DNA of 22,711 nt from Gallispira sp964526435 (GCA_964526435.1 CAZGIC010000021.1:1-22711); one strand, 5' to 3'; shown: positions 1 through 8,313, counted from the first letter of the stretch. The notes: generated by a model from the letters alone, not told the origin. Program-made: numbers and translations.

Positions 1-10
1 CTATGAAAAT

Positions 11-39
11 AATATACCACACTTCAGCAATTCTGTCAA
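11..39 (-). promoter_or_regulatory. Sigma-A promoter firing left out of the window
   Basis: Read on the minus strand there is a -35 TTGACA (39-34), a 17-base spacer and a -10 TATATT (16-11). This is a full -35 match and a 5/6 -10 match at ideal spacing. Transcription would start near position 4 and run leftwards, so the driven gene lies outside the window. It is divergent from the two-component operon. Confidence 0.6.
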
Positions 40-188
40 TTAAAGTATTAAAAATATCTTAAAAAATTATTAAAACCTCCATTATTATATGTCAATTCCC
101 TTTCCCGTAACTGCGTAAAACATACAAATCCAAAACCTGCAATTATTTTCTGTTACCCGGAAACAAATAACAAAACACAACAAAGCCT

Positions 189-217
189 TTGCTTTACTTA
201 AAGAAGTATGGTAAAAT
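189..217 (+). promoter_or_regulatory. Candidate sigma-A promoter of the two-component operon
   Basis: TTGCTT (189-194), a 17-base spacer and TAAAAT (212-217). The -10 matches at 5/6, the -35 at only 3/6. The start would be near 224, giving a leader of about 80 bases before the response regulator start codon. A weak -35 would fit activation by the regulator itself, but no binding site was identified. Confidence 0.45.
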
Positions 218-303
218 GTTCATAGAACCTTAATAAATATGCCTTTCAAAAGTCATAATATTACTTTATAATTAAATTATAATAACAAAAGGAGGAAATA
301 TAT

Positions 304-996
304 ATGGAATACAAAATATTAGTAGCAGATGATGACAAAGAAATACTTAATGCCATAGAAATATACCTTACAAACGAACAGATGACTGTATATAAAGCAC
401 ATGATGGTGAAGAGGCCCTGAAGGTACTTGAGGCACACCCTGACATACATCTTATAATTATGGATTTAATGATGCCTAAAATGGACGGAATTCAGGCAAT
501 ACTTAAAATAAGACAGGATAAGGAAATTCCAATAATCGTTCTTTCAGCTAAATCTGAGGACAAAGATATAGTTCTTGGACTTAATATAGGTGCTGATGAC
601 TATATTACAAAACCTTTTAATTTCCTTGAACTTATTGCAAGAGTAAAATCAAATTTAAGAAGATATACAAAATTCAGCAGTTTTCAGAAAACAAAAGATG
701 AGCTCCTTATAAGAGGTCTTTATCTTAACAAAAAGACAAAAGAAGTAAAGCTTGATGATAAGCCGGTTAAACTTACACCAATTGAATTTAAGATTTTACA
801 GCTCTTAATGGAAAATCCTGATGTAATCTTTTCAATAGAAGAAATTTATGAAAAAGTGTGGAACGAACCTTTTATAAACAGCGAAAATACTGTTGCTGTT
901 CACATTAGAAGAATAAGAGAAAAAATAGAAGTAAATCCAAAAGAGCCGATCTATTTAAAGGTGGTGTGGGGAATTGGATACAAAATCTCAAAATAA
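304..996 (+). CDS. OmpR/PhoB-family response regulator
   Basis: Cytoplasmic DNA-binding regulator of a two-component system, 230 residues, the usual length for the family. The N-terminal receiver domain (about 1-118) has the acidic pair D9/D10, the phosphoacceptor D54 in IIMDLMMPKMDG, S81 in VLSAKS and the conserved K103 in YITKPF. The C-terminal winged-helix domain (about 133-228) includes LTPIEFKILQLLMENP and ends VWGIGYKI, as in OmpR/PhoB/VanR proteins. The ATG at 304 follows AAAGGAGG at 8-base spacing. The 3' end overlaps the kinase gene by 23 bases, so the two are one transcriptional and translational unit. Family and function are secure; the target genes are not visible. Regulators with this look are often called VanR-like, but no van genes are present, so no symbol is given. 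Confidence 0.93.
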   Translation: MEYKILVADDDKEILNAIEIYLTNEQMTVYKAHDGEEALKVLEAHPDIHLIIMDLMMPKMDGIQAILKIRQDKEIPIIVLSAKSEDKDIVLGLNIGADDYITKPFNFLELIARVKSNLRRYTKFSSFQKTKDELLIRGLYLNKKTKEVKLDDKPVKLTPIEFKILQLLMENPDVIFSIEEIYEKVWNEPFINSENTVAVHIRRIREKIEVNPKEPIYLKVVWGIGYKISK

Positions 997-3136
997 ACTT
1001 ACGGTTTCATTCCTTTTAATATTTTCCCTTATACTGGCTTCTGCAGGATTTTTAACCTGCTTTGAAAAAAAACTTGATTTTAACGAAAGCAATATGTCCT
1101 ATTTCAGAGACAGTACGGAAATCAACAGGGAAGTAATAAGATATGCTAAAAACCTTCAAAGATATTATATTTATTACCGTAACTTTGATATTAACGAAGC
1201 AACATTAAAGCTTTCCGAAATAGATAATTATATATCAACAGGTGTTGCAACTCCAATGCCACGGAATTTTTATGCAAAAATTCAGCCTTTTACAGGGGAC
1301 GATGATGATTATGACACATCCTCTGATACATCAATTACATCGTCCCAGAGCCCGGAAACACTATACAAGTTTAATATATCCGATTTAACAATTGACAACT
1401 TGGTTGACAGGCAGGCTGAATTAAGTGATGCTATTAATAATTATAATTCTATAGAAGACTATCTTCTTTCAAATGAAGATTTTCATTATTCCATTTACAG
1501 CAATACCTTATGCAGAGTAATTGCCACAAATACAAATGATTTTTATACTGAAGGCAGCTATGAAACAATAAATATTGAGGATCCTATGTTTTCAATTGAG
1601 TTTAACAATGAACTTCTCAATCAGTCTTTCATAGATCAGGGGTTAACATGTGATATATCCATTCCCGTTACAACATCAATGGCAACAAGGGAACAAATGC
1701 TTTTGTTACAGCAGGAAATAGAGTACAATAATGTTTTATCATCCCCTATTCTTACTCTTTGTCTTTTTGGTACAGTTGCTCTTATTGCATGCTATCTTTA
1801 CCTGTATCACAAAGATGTAACTAAGGAGATACTTACCCACATTTATAGAAGTTATGAGAAAATACCATCAGTCTTTATATTACCACTAATGGTAATACTT
1901 ATTGTATTTATAATACGACACAGCAAATTTGATTTCTACGTTCTTACAACTTCACTTGTAAACGGAAATTACTTTCTGCCGTTTGGTATGCTTGTAATTG
2001 CCTGTGGTATATCCGTATTATTTGCTCTTTTCATATGCAGAATAATACTAATATGTAGGAATCCAAAACTGATTTTTAAATCTCCTAATATCAAATATGT
2101 ATCTGAAGGAATAATGGATATAAAGCTTGCACTTAAAACAAAAAAATACCTGCTTACGGGACTTCTTATTTTTCAGGCAATTATAATCCTTTGGCTCATA
2201 GGCATAATGTATATTGCTCTTTTAGGTGCAAATTTTCTATTGAGAACATTTATAATATATATAATCTTAACTATAGCAACTGTTATATTTTGTGTAATTT
2301 TCAAAGCAACTGTTGCCGAAATAAAGCTCCGCTACTATTTACAGGAACTGGCAGATGGCAATATGGACACAATCCCTGAAGAATCAGGTCCTTTTACTAC
2401 ATCAATAAACAACATAAATAAAATAAACACAGGACTGCAAAAAAATGTCAACGAAATACTCAAAAGCGAACGCCTTAAAACCGAGCTTATTACAAATGTA
2501 TCCCATGATTTAAAGACTCCTTTAACATCAATTATAAGCTATGTATCCCTTTTAAAGGAGCTTAACATTGATAATGACAAAGCACAGGAATACATTTCTA
2601 TAATAGAGAGCAAATCAAAACGTCTTAAGGTACTTATTGATGACCTCTTTGAGGCTTCAAAACTTTCAAGCGGTCATATGAAACTTGATAAAATGTATTC
2701 TGACATAGTTGCTCTTCTTGATCAGACACTGGGAGAACTTTCATATAAAATTGAAGAAGCTGAAATAGAGTTTATAGTTTCCACAAGTTCTGATTCCATA
2801 CTTGCAAATATCGACGGGCAGAAAATGTGGCGTGTATTTGATAACCTTATTAACAACATTCTCAAATACTCTGCTAAAAACACAAGAGCTTACGTAGATA
2901 TAAAAGAAGAAGAAAAAACAGTTACTATTACATTTAAAAATGTTGCCAATTACAATATGAACTTTGATGCAGATGAACTTTTTGAAAGATTTAAAAGAGG
3001 CGATCCCTCACGAACTACAGAAGGTTCAGGTTTAGGTCTTTCAATTGCCAAAAGCATAGTTGAACTTCATGGCGGCATTATGAATATAGTGACAGATGGT
3101 GATCTATTTAAAATTTCAATAGTATTGCCAAAATAG
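974..3136 (+). CDS. Membrane sensor histidine kinase, six predicted helices, TTG start
   Basis: Partner of the preceding response regulator, 720 residues. Translation must begin at the TTG at 974: the frame is closed by a TAA at 956, AAAGGTGG lies about 9 bases upstream, and the next in-frame Met (residue 41) would delete the first helix. Predicted helices lie at about 9-29, 256-278, 298-314, 334-360, 392-415 and 422-444, with an external domain at 30-255 that carries an Asp/Ser-rich stretch at 109-125. The H-box NVSHDLKTPLTS places the phosphorylated His at 511. The N-box (FDNLINNILKYS) and G2-type box (EGSGLGLSIAKSIVELHGG) are clear. The usual G1 DxGxG is replaced by FKNVANYNMN, a degeneration I recall from a clostridial subgroup of these kinases. 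The C-terminal DHp/ATPase layout supports an active kinase; the signal is unknown. Confidence 0.92.
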   Translation: MDTKSQNKLTVSFLLIFSLILASAGFLTCFEKKLDFNESNMSYFRDSTEINREVIRYAKNLQRYYIYYRNFDINEATLKLSEIDNYISTGVATPMPRNFYAKIQPFTGDDDDYDTSSDTSITSSQSPETLYKFNISDLTIDNLVDRQAELSDAINNYNSIEDYLLSNEDFHYSIYSNTLCRVIATNTNDFYTEGSYETINIEDPMFSIEFNNELLNQSFIDQGLTCDISIPVTTSMATREQMLLLQQEIEYNNVLSSPILTLCLFGTVALIACYLYLYHKDVTKEILTHIYRSYEKIPSVFILPLMVILIVFIIRHSKFDFYVLTTSLVNGNYFLPFGMLVIACGISVLFALFICRIILICRNPKLIFKSPNIKYVSEGIMDIKLALKTKKYLLTGLLIFQAIIILWLIGIMYIALLGANFLLRTFIIYIILTIATVIFCVIFKATVAEIKLRYYLQELADGNMDTIPEESGPFTTSINNINKINTGLQKNVNEILKSERLKTELITNVSHDLKTPLTSIISYVSLLKELNIDNDKAQEYISIIESKSKRLKVLIDDLFEASKLSSGHMKLDKMYSDIVALLDQTLGELSYKIEEAEIEFIVSTSSDSILANIDGQKMWRVFDNLINNILKYSAKNTRAYVDIKEEEKTVTITFKNVANYNMNFDADELFERFKRGDPSRTTEGSGLGLSIAKSIVELHGGIMNIVTDGDLFKISIVLPK

Positions 3137-3201
3137 TCATTTAAAATATTTATTTGTATATAATTTTTCATATTTAATATTAACTAATTTTTCCATTACA
3201 A

Positions 3202-3256
3202 AACAGCGTTAAAATCATACCTTATGTCTTAATAGTATGGTTTAACGCTGTTTTTA
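3202..3256 (+). terminator. Intrinsic terminator of the two-component operon
   Basis: A long hairpin with arms built on AACAGCGTTAAA (3202 on) and TTTAACGCTGTT (ending about 3252), extended by CATAC/GTATG with a one-base bulge. It is followed by a T-run. It lies 65 bases after the kinase stop codon. Confidence 0.85.
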
Positions 3257-3312
3257 TTAAATTATCACTAACACTTTATAATATGCTGTTTCTGTAACTT
3301 CATATAAATATA

Positions 3313-3341
3313 TTGAAATAATTTTAAACAAATGGTATAAT
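3313..3341 (+). promoter_or_regulatory. Sigma-A promoter of the solitary membrane-protein gene
   Basis: TTGAAA (3313-3318), a 17-base spacer and a perfect TATAAT (3336-3341). Transcription would start near 3348, about 70 bases before the start codon at 3420. With the upstream terminator this makes the gene an independent unit. Confidence 0.65.
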
Positions 3342-3419
3342 TATGCTGTAAAATCCATGTTTATCATTATATTTGAATATTAATAAAACATTATTTTATT
3401 TATACAGAAAGGAAAGGAA

Positions 3420-4115
3420 ATGATACGTCATATGTATATATTAATTATCATCATATGTGTTATAATATTAATATTGTATTACTTATTAAAACCATTTTTA
3501 AATAATTACTCTTCAATTACCGAAACAGAAATAAAAAATCATTCACAAACCAATAATCCTGTAAAGGAATCTTCACAATCTGATATAAACAACAATGAAA
3601 CTGTTCCGACCAAAAAAACAGAAAATTACTCAGATTTCCAAATGGAATTAAAAAAATGTGTAAGAACTCCCGCACAAGTAAAAAACGAAGAAGATAAAAA
3701 AATAATAGAAAACATTAAAAAACATTTACCTGCCCAATACCATCTTATGAAAAGAGAGTTACTCAAAAAAGCAAATAGCGGTGAGTATACAACAATTAAC
3801 GGTCAGAAATTTATAACTATTGATTATGACCTTGGCACCTTCGGAGCCTTAGCAAATAGTTTGGAAATAAAATTTACCAGTCTTGACGTTCTTACATGGA
3901 ATATTAAGTATACAATCAAAAACCACAATGTGTATAATACATATATTGAAGAATTAAATATGCTTACAGCAGCCGATAACATCAAATACAAAATTATGCT
4001 TGTAAATAAATATTCCTCCAATAAAAAAGAATACTATGATATTCCTTGTAACATTAACACAAAGCAATGCGATAAAAAATATACATACATAGTCAGATGC
4101 AGCATTACTTTTTAA
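3420..4115 (+). CDS. Membrane-anchored protein of unknown function
   Basis: I do not recognise this 231-residue protein. It has a hydrophobic N-terminal helix (about 5-26) preceded by Arg and His, which suggests a signal anchor with the rest outside the cell. A polar linker rich in Ser, Asn, Thr and Lys follows (about 28-75), then a C-terminal domain of mixed charge (about 80-231). That domain has Cys residues near CVRTP and three more near the end (IPCNINTKQC and VRCSITF), which might form disulfides. There is no lipobox. Start: ATG at 3420, with AAAGG about 7 bases upstream; a second ATG at 3432 is further from the ribosome site. The gene sits alone between its own promoter and terminator, so context gives no function. 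The coding character (Lys/Asn-rich, long, continuous) makes a real gene likely. Confidence 0.75.
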   Translation: MIRHMYILIIIICVIILILYYLLKPFLNNYSSITETEIKNHSQTNNPVKESSQSDINNNETVPTKKTENYSDFQMELKKCVRTPAQVKNEEDKKIIENIKKHLPAQYHLMKRELLKKANSGEYTTINGQKFITIDYDLGTFGALANSLEIKFTSLDVLTWNIKYTIKNHNVYNTYIEELNMLTAADNIKYKIMLVNKYSSNKKEYYDIPCNINTKQCDKKYTYIVRCSITF

Positions 4116-4140
4116 TATTATTTAAATTTATAATTCTCCC

Positions 4141-4176
4141 GACCCTTTCTCAAAGCCTTTGAAAGGGTCTTTTTAT
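4141..4176 (+). terminator. Intrinsic terminator after the solitary membrane-protein gene
   Basis: Perfect 9-bp arms GACCCTTTC (4141-4149) and GAAAGGGTC (4161-4169), with an inner AAAG/CTTT pairing possible, followed by TTTTTATTT. It lies 25 bases after the stop codon. Confidence 0.9.
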
Positions 4177-4245
4177 TTACATATTAATTACAAAACAGCT
4201 GTAAAATAATAGTTGTATAATATCCGGGCACAAACCTCATCAAAT

Positions 4246-4306
4246 ATAAAAAAATATAGACATAAGCCCAAATTCAATAAAGAAAGTATTTGTGCTTATG
4301 TCTATA
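4246..4306 (-). terminator. Long terminator hairpin of the cyclodeaminase-family gene
   Basis: Arms of about 19 bases (4255-4273 and 4288-4306) built on TATAGACATAAGC and GCTTATGTCTATA, with one mismatch and a loop of about 14 bases. Read on the minus strand a T-run follows. It ends transcription coming from the gene whose stop codon is at 4384. Confidence 0.8.
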
Positions 4307-4383
4307 ACTAATTTATCACATATTTATTAAATTTTAAAAAACTGACAGTAAGTATTATCTGTTACTTCCATATGTGTATCACC

Positions 4384-5523
4384 TCAGAACAAACGAGGTT
4401 TCTCCCACAAATTAAGTTTTGTACCTATATTATTTTTAACCGCATATTCATACACATCATGACCCCATGCAACATCTTCTACAGGCATTCCGCCTAAAGA
4501 GTAAAGAATAATCTGATCATCACTTTCACGACCTGGTATTTTTCCGTTTAATATAGCACCAAGATCATGTATTTTTGACTTATCAAGGCAGCCCTCATGT
4601 ACCATATCAAGGAACTTACAGCCAAGAATGTAAATCAAATCAAATGTAGGATATGGATATTCTTCAGCCCATGCTTCATAAAGCTTAATATTATCAACAA
4701 CCAGTTTTGTTTCAGGATTAAGTATTAATGAATCTTCAAAATTAGCCGCACCCGGAAGACAAAACAGAGCACCGGGTTTTATCCACTCTGTTTTTACAAA
4801 TGGATAAGCAGCAGATCCGCCAACAGGCGTTGATGTAGCAAAGCTTATAATATCAGATCCTCTTACACATTCTTCAAGAGTTTCACATACTATGATATTT
4901 TTAAACTGAGGGCACTTTTCCTTAACATGTGCAATACAACGGTCAATTGATTCCTTTCTTCTTCCCTTTATCTTTAAGGTATCAAGTGTAGGACGAAGTG
5001 CGGCAAATGTCTCAATTGATGTACAATTAATAACTCCGGGACCTACTACTCCAAGTACCTTTGCATCCTTTACAGCAAGGTTTTTAACTCCAACACCAGG
5101 AATAGCCGCTGTACGGTAAGCACTCAACAGGTTTGCTGACATCAGTGCAAGAGGCGCACCTGTCTGCTTGTCGTTAAGCATCATCATAAGAATTGAACGT
5201 GGCAGACCAACTTCACGGTTTTCAACATTTGAGCCATACCACTTCATACCCGCCATATCAAACCTTCCACCTATATAAGCAGGCATTGCCATAAAACGTC
5301 TGTCAGGACCATTTGCCGGCATATTAGGAAATTCCGGATGATCAGGAAACATTACCATACATCCGTGAGAATTTCCGTTATTTCCACCCATACGGTAATC
5401 ACCATTATCAAGAACTTTAAGCAGTTCTTCCATACACTCTGTACATCTTACAACATCATCAACTTTTGCCTTAATCATGTCTTCTTCATTTAAATACAAT
5501 AAATCTACCTTTGGATAAGCCAT
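4384..5523 (-). CDS. Ornithine cyclodeaminase / mu-crystallin family enzyme
   Basis: NAD(P)-dependent enzyme of the ornithine cyclodeaminase/mu-crystallin superfamily, 379 residues, slightly longer than classical members (about 330-350). The conserved Lys in AGMKWYGSN (K94), the Arg in LLSAYRTAA (R137), the Rossmann glycine motif GVVGPGV (about 158-164) and the LPGAANFEDSLI segment follow the family pattern. Family members deaminate or reduce amino acids through cyclic or open imines (ornithine to proline, ketimine reduction, opine-like chemistry); the substrate here cannot be read off. From memory, and unchecked, near-identical N-terminal layouts in databases carry the name tyramine oxidase subunit B. 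Start: ATG at 5523 after AAGGAGG. It is the last gene of the minus-strand cluster with a permease, an AraC regulator and RidA. The 223-base gap to the permease has no terminator, so co-transcription is possible. Confidence 0.85.
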   Translation of the reverse strand: MAYPKVDLLYLNEEDMIKAKVDDVVRCTECMEELLKVLDNGDYRMGGNNGNSHGCMVMFPDHPEFPNMPANGPDRRFMAMPAYIGGRFDMAGMKWYGSNVENREVGLPRSILMMMLNDKQTGAPLALMSANLLSAYRTAAIPGVGVKNLAVKDAKVLGVVGPGVINCTSIETFAALRPTLDTLKIKGRRKESIDRCIAHVKEKCPQFKNIIVCETLEECVRGSDIISFATSTPVGGSAAYPFVKTEWIKPGALFCLPGAANFEDSLILNPETKLVVDNIKLYEAWAEEYPYPTFDLIYILGCKFLDMVHEGCLDKSKIHDLGAILNGKIPGRESDDQIILYSLGGMPVEDVAWGHDVYEYAVKNNIGTKLNLWEKPRLF

Positions 5524-5746
5524 TGTTAATTCCTCCTTAAATTGTTTTATAATTTATTATTCAAACAGACATACTTGAAATCACTTTCATTGTATGCTGA
5601 TGATGAACGAATACTATTAATACCTGTGAAAAATCTTTCTGCATATTAACTGTTTATTTTGTAAAATTATACTCAAATTTTTCAATAAATATATTTTTAA
5701 ACATAAACCTTAACAGACTTTTTAAGTTTCAACACTGCATTATGTT

Positions 5747-7159
5747 TTATTGTTCTTTAGTATACTTCAATATCTCTTCAATACTAATATCTTTATTAAT
5801 ATACTCAATTGGTACAGATTTAAATGGTTTTACCTTCTTTACAAAACATATCCAAATAAAGGCAAATGCACTCAGAAGTATAAACAAAACACCACATATT
5901 GCATAAATTTTAAGTCGAGTACTGCCACTGTCAATATAACAAATCATATAAATATTTCCAATAATACCGATAATCTGCGGAATACCGGCTAAGGTCAACA
6001 GCCTGCTTCTTGGATGTTCAGGATACTTCTTCCTCAGCCTTAAAACAGAAATATGTACCATACAGTAAGTAACCAGCCAGAAACAAGATGCAGCCAGAAT
6101 CAAAAATGTAATACCATTACTTGCTGCAAAATTTGAAATAACAATAATTCCAACACTTACAGCCATTACTATTAAGGCCATAATCGCAACACCGTTTCTG
6201 TTTGTCTTTGTAAACACCTTAGGCAGCAGACCTGAATTTCCCATACCCTGAAAAATTCTTGAATTAGCAGCAAAAACCGTATTAATTGAAGAAATTGCAG
6301 CCAGTATAGTAACTCCACCCATCCAGAAACGACCTGCCTGTCCAAACAGATTAGCAGCAAAAGTCATATGTGGCATTCCTGTTGGGTCATCTTCAAGTAT
6401 ATTCAGACTTACATAATTTGTCATTCCTGTCCCCAATATAGATTGAATAAGAAAAAGTATTATTAAACCAAGCACCATTGAAAGCAGTACATCTCTTTTA
6501 GGATTTTTCATATACTTTGAAACCGGAATTACAAATTCTACACCTATAAACAGCCAGAATGCAATAGCAGCCATACTCATTATTCCGCTAAGTCCGCCAA
6601 TATCTTCAAATGACGGAGCTGTGGCTGTATAATCCACTACTTCACCTGTTCCAAGTTTAAATGTACCTATAATACCAAGAATCAGCATAGACCCCAGTAA
6701 AAGAATAACTACTACATCTTGTACAGCCGAAAACACATCTATACTAAAAAGATTGACAATAAAGAAAACAATCAGAATTATCATGGAAATTACACGATAA
6801 TCCACCTCCGGAAAAAACAGACTGCTTAATACCATACCACACATAGTAATTTCAGCTGTTATACTAAATACCATTGTCAGATAATATACTGACACATTAC
6901 CGATAATAGCCGCAACAGGTCCCATGCCTGCAAGTAAATATTGACCCGTACCACCATCTACATCCGGCATTAAACTATGTAATTCTGCAAATGAAATACC
7001 TATAAACGCATTTAAAAACATTACTGCAAACAATGGTATAATAAACCAGCGTCCAACCATACCCATACCGGTACCCAGAGATACAAGACAGCTAGTTGCT
7101 ACAATCAGACCTACACATACTGCAATTGAACTTCCAAGTCCCAGATTTCTTTCATTCAT
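5747..7159 (-). CDS. APC-superfamily amino acid/amine permease
   Basis: Integral membrane transporter of the amino acid-polyamine-organocation superfamily, 470 residues, with about 12 hydrophobic segments. The first helix (about 9-30) carries the small-residue pattern expected at the substrate site, and FAELHSLMPDVDGGTGQYLL matches the loop between helices 2 and 3 of this superfamily (compare AEL...P..GG.Y). The C-terminal tail (about 440-470) is charged and cytoplasmic. Start: ATG at 7159 with AAAAGGAG about 9 bases upstream. It lies between an AraC-type regulator and a cyclodeaminase-family enzyme on the same strand. The simplest reading is import (or exchange) of the amino acid or amine that the enzyme acts on. 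Specificity cannot be inferred from the sequence alone. Confidence 0.88.
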   Translation of the reverse strand: MNERNLGLGSSIAVCVGLIVATSCLVSLGTGMGMVGRWFIIPLFAVMFLNAFIGISFAELHSLMPDVDGGTGQYLLAGMGPVAAIIGNVSVYYLTMVFSITAEITMCGMVLSSLFFPEVDYRVISMIILIVFFIVNLFSIDVFSAVQDVVVILLLGSMLILGIIGTFKLGTGEVVDYTATAPSFEDIGGLSGIMSMAAIAFWLFIGVEFVIPVSKYMKNPKRDVLLSMVLGLIILFLIQSILGTGMTNYVSLNILEDDPTGMPHMTFAANLFGQAGRFWMGGVTILAAISSINTVFAANSRIFQGMGNSGLLPKVFTKTNRNGVAIMALIVMAVSVGIIVISNFAASNGITFLILAASCFWLVTYCMVHISVLRLRKKYPEHPRSRLLTLAGIPQIIGIIGNIYMICYIDSGSTRLKIYAICGVLFILLSAFAFIWICFVKKVKPFKSVPIEYINKDISIEEILKYTKEQ

Positions 7160-7264
7160 ATGGCATCGCTCCTTTTCTTATATTTTCATACATTAACACC
7201 TTTCTTTTACATTTTTCATTAAATACACATTAATATAAAATTTTTATCTGCTATCTTGAATATA

Positions 7265-8119
7265 TTACATCTCTGGTGCAAATTTCAATTTAATAAATTT
7301 GGATTTGTCAATTTCATTATATGTTTTCAGATATTCCTTAGGAGAAATTCCCATAATACTGCGAAATTCTTTAAGCAAATGTGACTGATCATAATAACCG
7401 GCCTCAATAGCAGCATCTGTAATATGGGGTAATATTTCAAGCTGTGTAATAATATTTTGAAACCTTACAATTTTTTCATATTCTTTTGGCGGTATGCCGT
7501 ATTCTGTTCTGAATATTTCATTAAGATACCTTACCGAAAAGGCAAGTTTTTCACTTATATCTCCTATACGTACCTGACCGGCACTGCTTAAAATTTGCTC
7601 CATTATATGATTTGACACCCTATGATGCTGTGACATATTATTGTATACAACATGGTACTCCGGTAAATAATATTTCATAAATATCCTTATTTGCTCTTCA
7701 AAGTCTGAGCTTGAACATATTCTGTATATCATTTCACTTTGCCCACTGACATCAGCAAAATTAAGTGCTGTGTTTAAAATTTCACTTGGAATACAATTCT
7801 TCATCCATGGCATATTTCCCTGAAGAAAACGAACACCAAAAATTGTATCACCTTTTTTAAATATTTTAAGATGCTTTGCTGAAAGTGTATATGTAGGTGT
7901 ACCAACATACATCGCTTCAGAATTTTTATTTCCACATCGAAATATAATATCGATACATCCGTCAGGAATTATTTTCACAGCACCAATATTATTTGAGTCA
8001 ACATGGCAGGTATAAAAATGTGAAATTCCATACTTCATTATTTCCATTTTTTTGTACTGCCTTGTTATCAAAAGCGTATAAGGCTGTCTGGGAACAATTA
8101 ATCTTTTTTTATTAGGCAT
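7265..8119 (-). CDS. AraC-family transcriptional regulator
   Basis: DNA-binding regulator, 284 residues from the chosen start. The N-terminal part contains IIPDGCIDIIFRCG, characteristic of the DUF6597-type sensor domain found in some AraC regulators. The C-terminal part has two helix-turn-helix units (about 184-205, IGDISEKLAFSVRYLNEIF, and 234-255, ITDAAIEAGYYDQSHLLKEF) followed by GISPKEYLK, the AraC signature region. Two ATGs are possible. The one at 8125 is only 1-2 bases from the ribosome site GGGAGGG; the one at 8119 has about 7-8 bases and is preferred. A terminator-like hairpin ends directly before this ribosome site. The gene lies between ridA and the permease gene and is the likely local regulator of the cluster. 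The regulator family is secure; its targets are inferred. Confidence 0.9.
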   Translation of the reverse strand: MPNKKRLIVPRQPYTLLITRQYKKMEIMKYGISHFYTCHVDSNNIGAVKIIPDGCIDIIFRCGNKNSEAMYVGTPTYTLSAKHLKIFKKGDTIFGVRFLQGNMPWMKNCIPSEILNTALNFADVSGQSEMIYRICSSSDFEEQIRIFMKYYLPEYHVVYNNMSQHHRVSNHIMEQILSSAGQVRIGDISEKLAFSVRYLNEIFRTEYGIPPKEYEKIVRFQNIITQLEILPHITDAAIEAGYYDQSHLLKEFRSIMGISPKEYLKTYNEIDKSKFIKLKFAPEM

Positions 8120-8135
8120 TGTCATTCCCTCCCTG

Positions 8136-8176
8136 AAAAAAAGGATGCCTGAAAGTCATTTAACCTTCAGACATCC
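8136..8176 (-). terminator. Hairpin plus T-run directly before the araC-type ribosome site
   Basis: On the minus strand, arms GGATGTCTGAA (8176-8166) and TTCAGGCATCC (8153-8143) pair with one G-U wobble, which exists only on this strand. Seven T residues follow (8142-8136). One base after the T-run begins the ribosome site GGGAGGG. It either ends ridA transcripts 170 bases after the ridA stop codon or works as an attenuator in the regulator's own leader. Confidence 0.8.
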
Positions 8177-8211
8177 TCGCCCAGCTCATTTTATATAGAT
8201 TAATATCTTTT

Positions 8212-8220
8212 ATTATATCA
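8212..8220 (-). promoter_or_regulatory. Extended -10 promoter candidate for the araC-type gene
   Basis: Minus strand TGATATAAT (8220-8212) is a TGn-extended perfect -10. No good -35 lies 16-18 bases upstream, as is common for extended -10 promoters. A start near 8205 would place the hairpin at 8143-8176 inside a leader of about 86 bases. Confidence 0.4.
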
Positions 8221-8313
8221 TAAAATTATGATTTAAAATATTAAAATCAAATTTTTTTATTAATATGGAACAAAAGTATTTATTTAAAAGAAATAAGTTA
8301 ATTATATAATACC

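Larger units (their letters stand above)
1..303. other. Intergenic region between divergent promoters
   Basis: No gene is supported here. It holds the leftward promoter at 11-39, a rightward promoter at 189-217, and an AT-rich leader of about 80 bases ending in the ribosome site AAAGGAGG before the response regulator at 304. A reading frame on the minus strand at 261-446 lies mostly inside the response-regulator gene and is not convincing. Confidence 0.6.

Noticed and set aside
261..446. Minus-strand frame antisense to the response regulator start
   Set aside because: It overlaps the regulator gene, has no ribosome site and gives a low-complexity Ser/Ile-rich product.
4384..5523. Calling the enzyme ornithine cyclodeaminase outright
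   Set aside because: The family covers several substrates, and the longer N-terminal region and neighbours do not establish ornithine as the substrate.
5524..5746. Separate promoter for the cyclodeaminase-family gene (TATAAT at 5671-5666, minus strand)
   Set aside because: No -35 hexamer or extended -10 sits at a usable distance; co-transcription with the permease gene is equally possible.
8120..8125. Upstream ATG of the araC-type gene at 8125
   Set aside because: It is only one or two bases from GGGAGGG; the ATG at 8119 has proper spacing.
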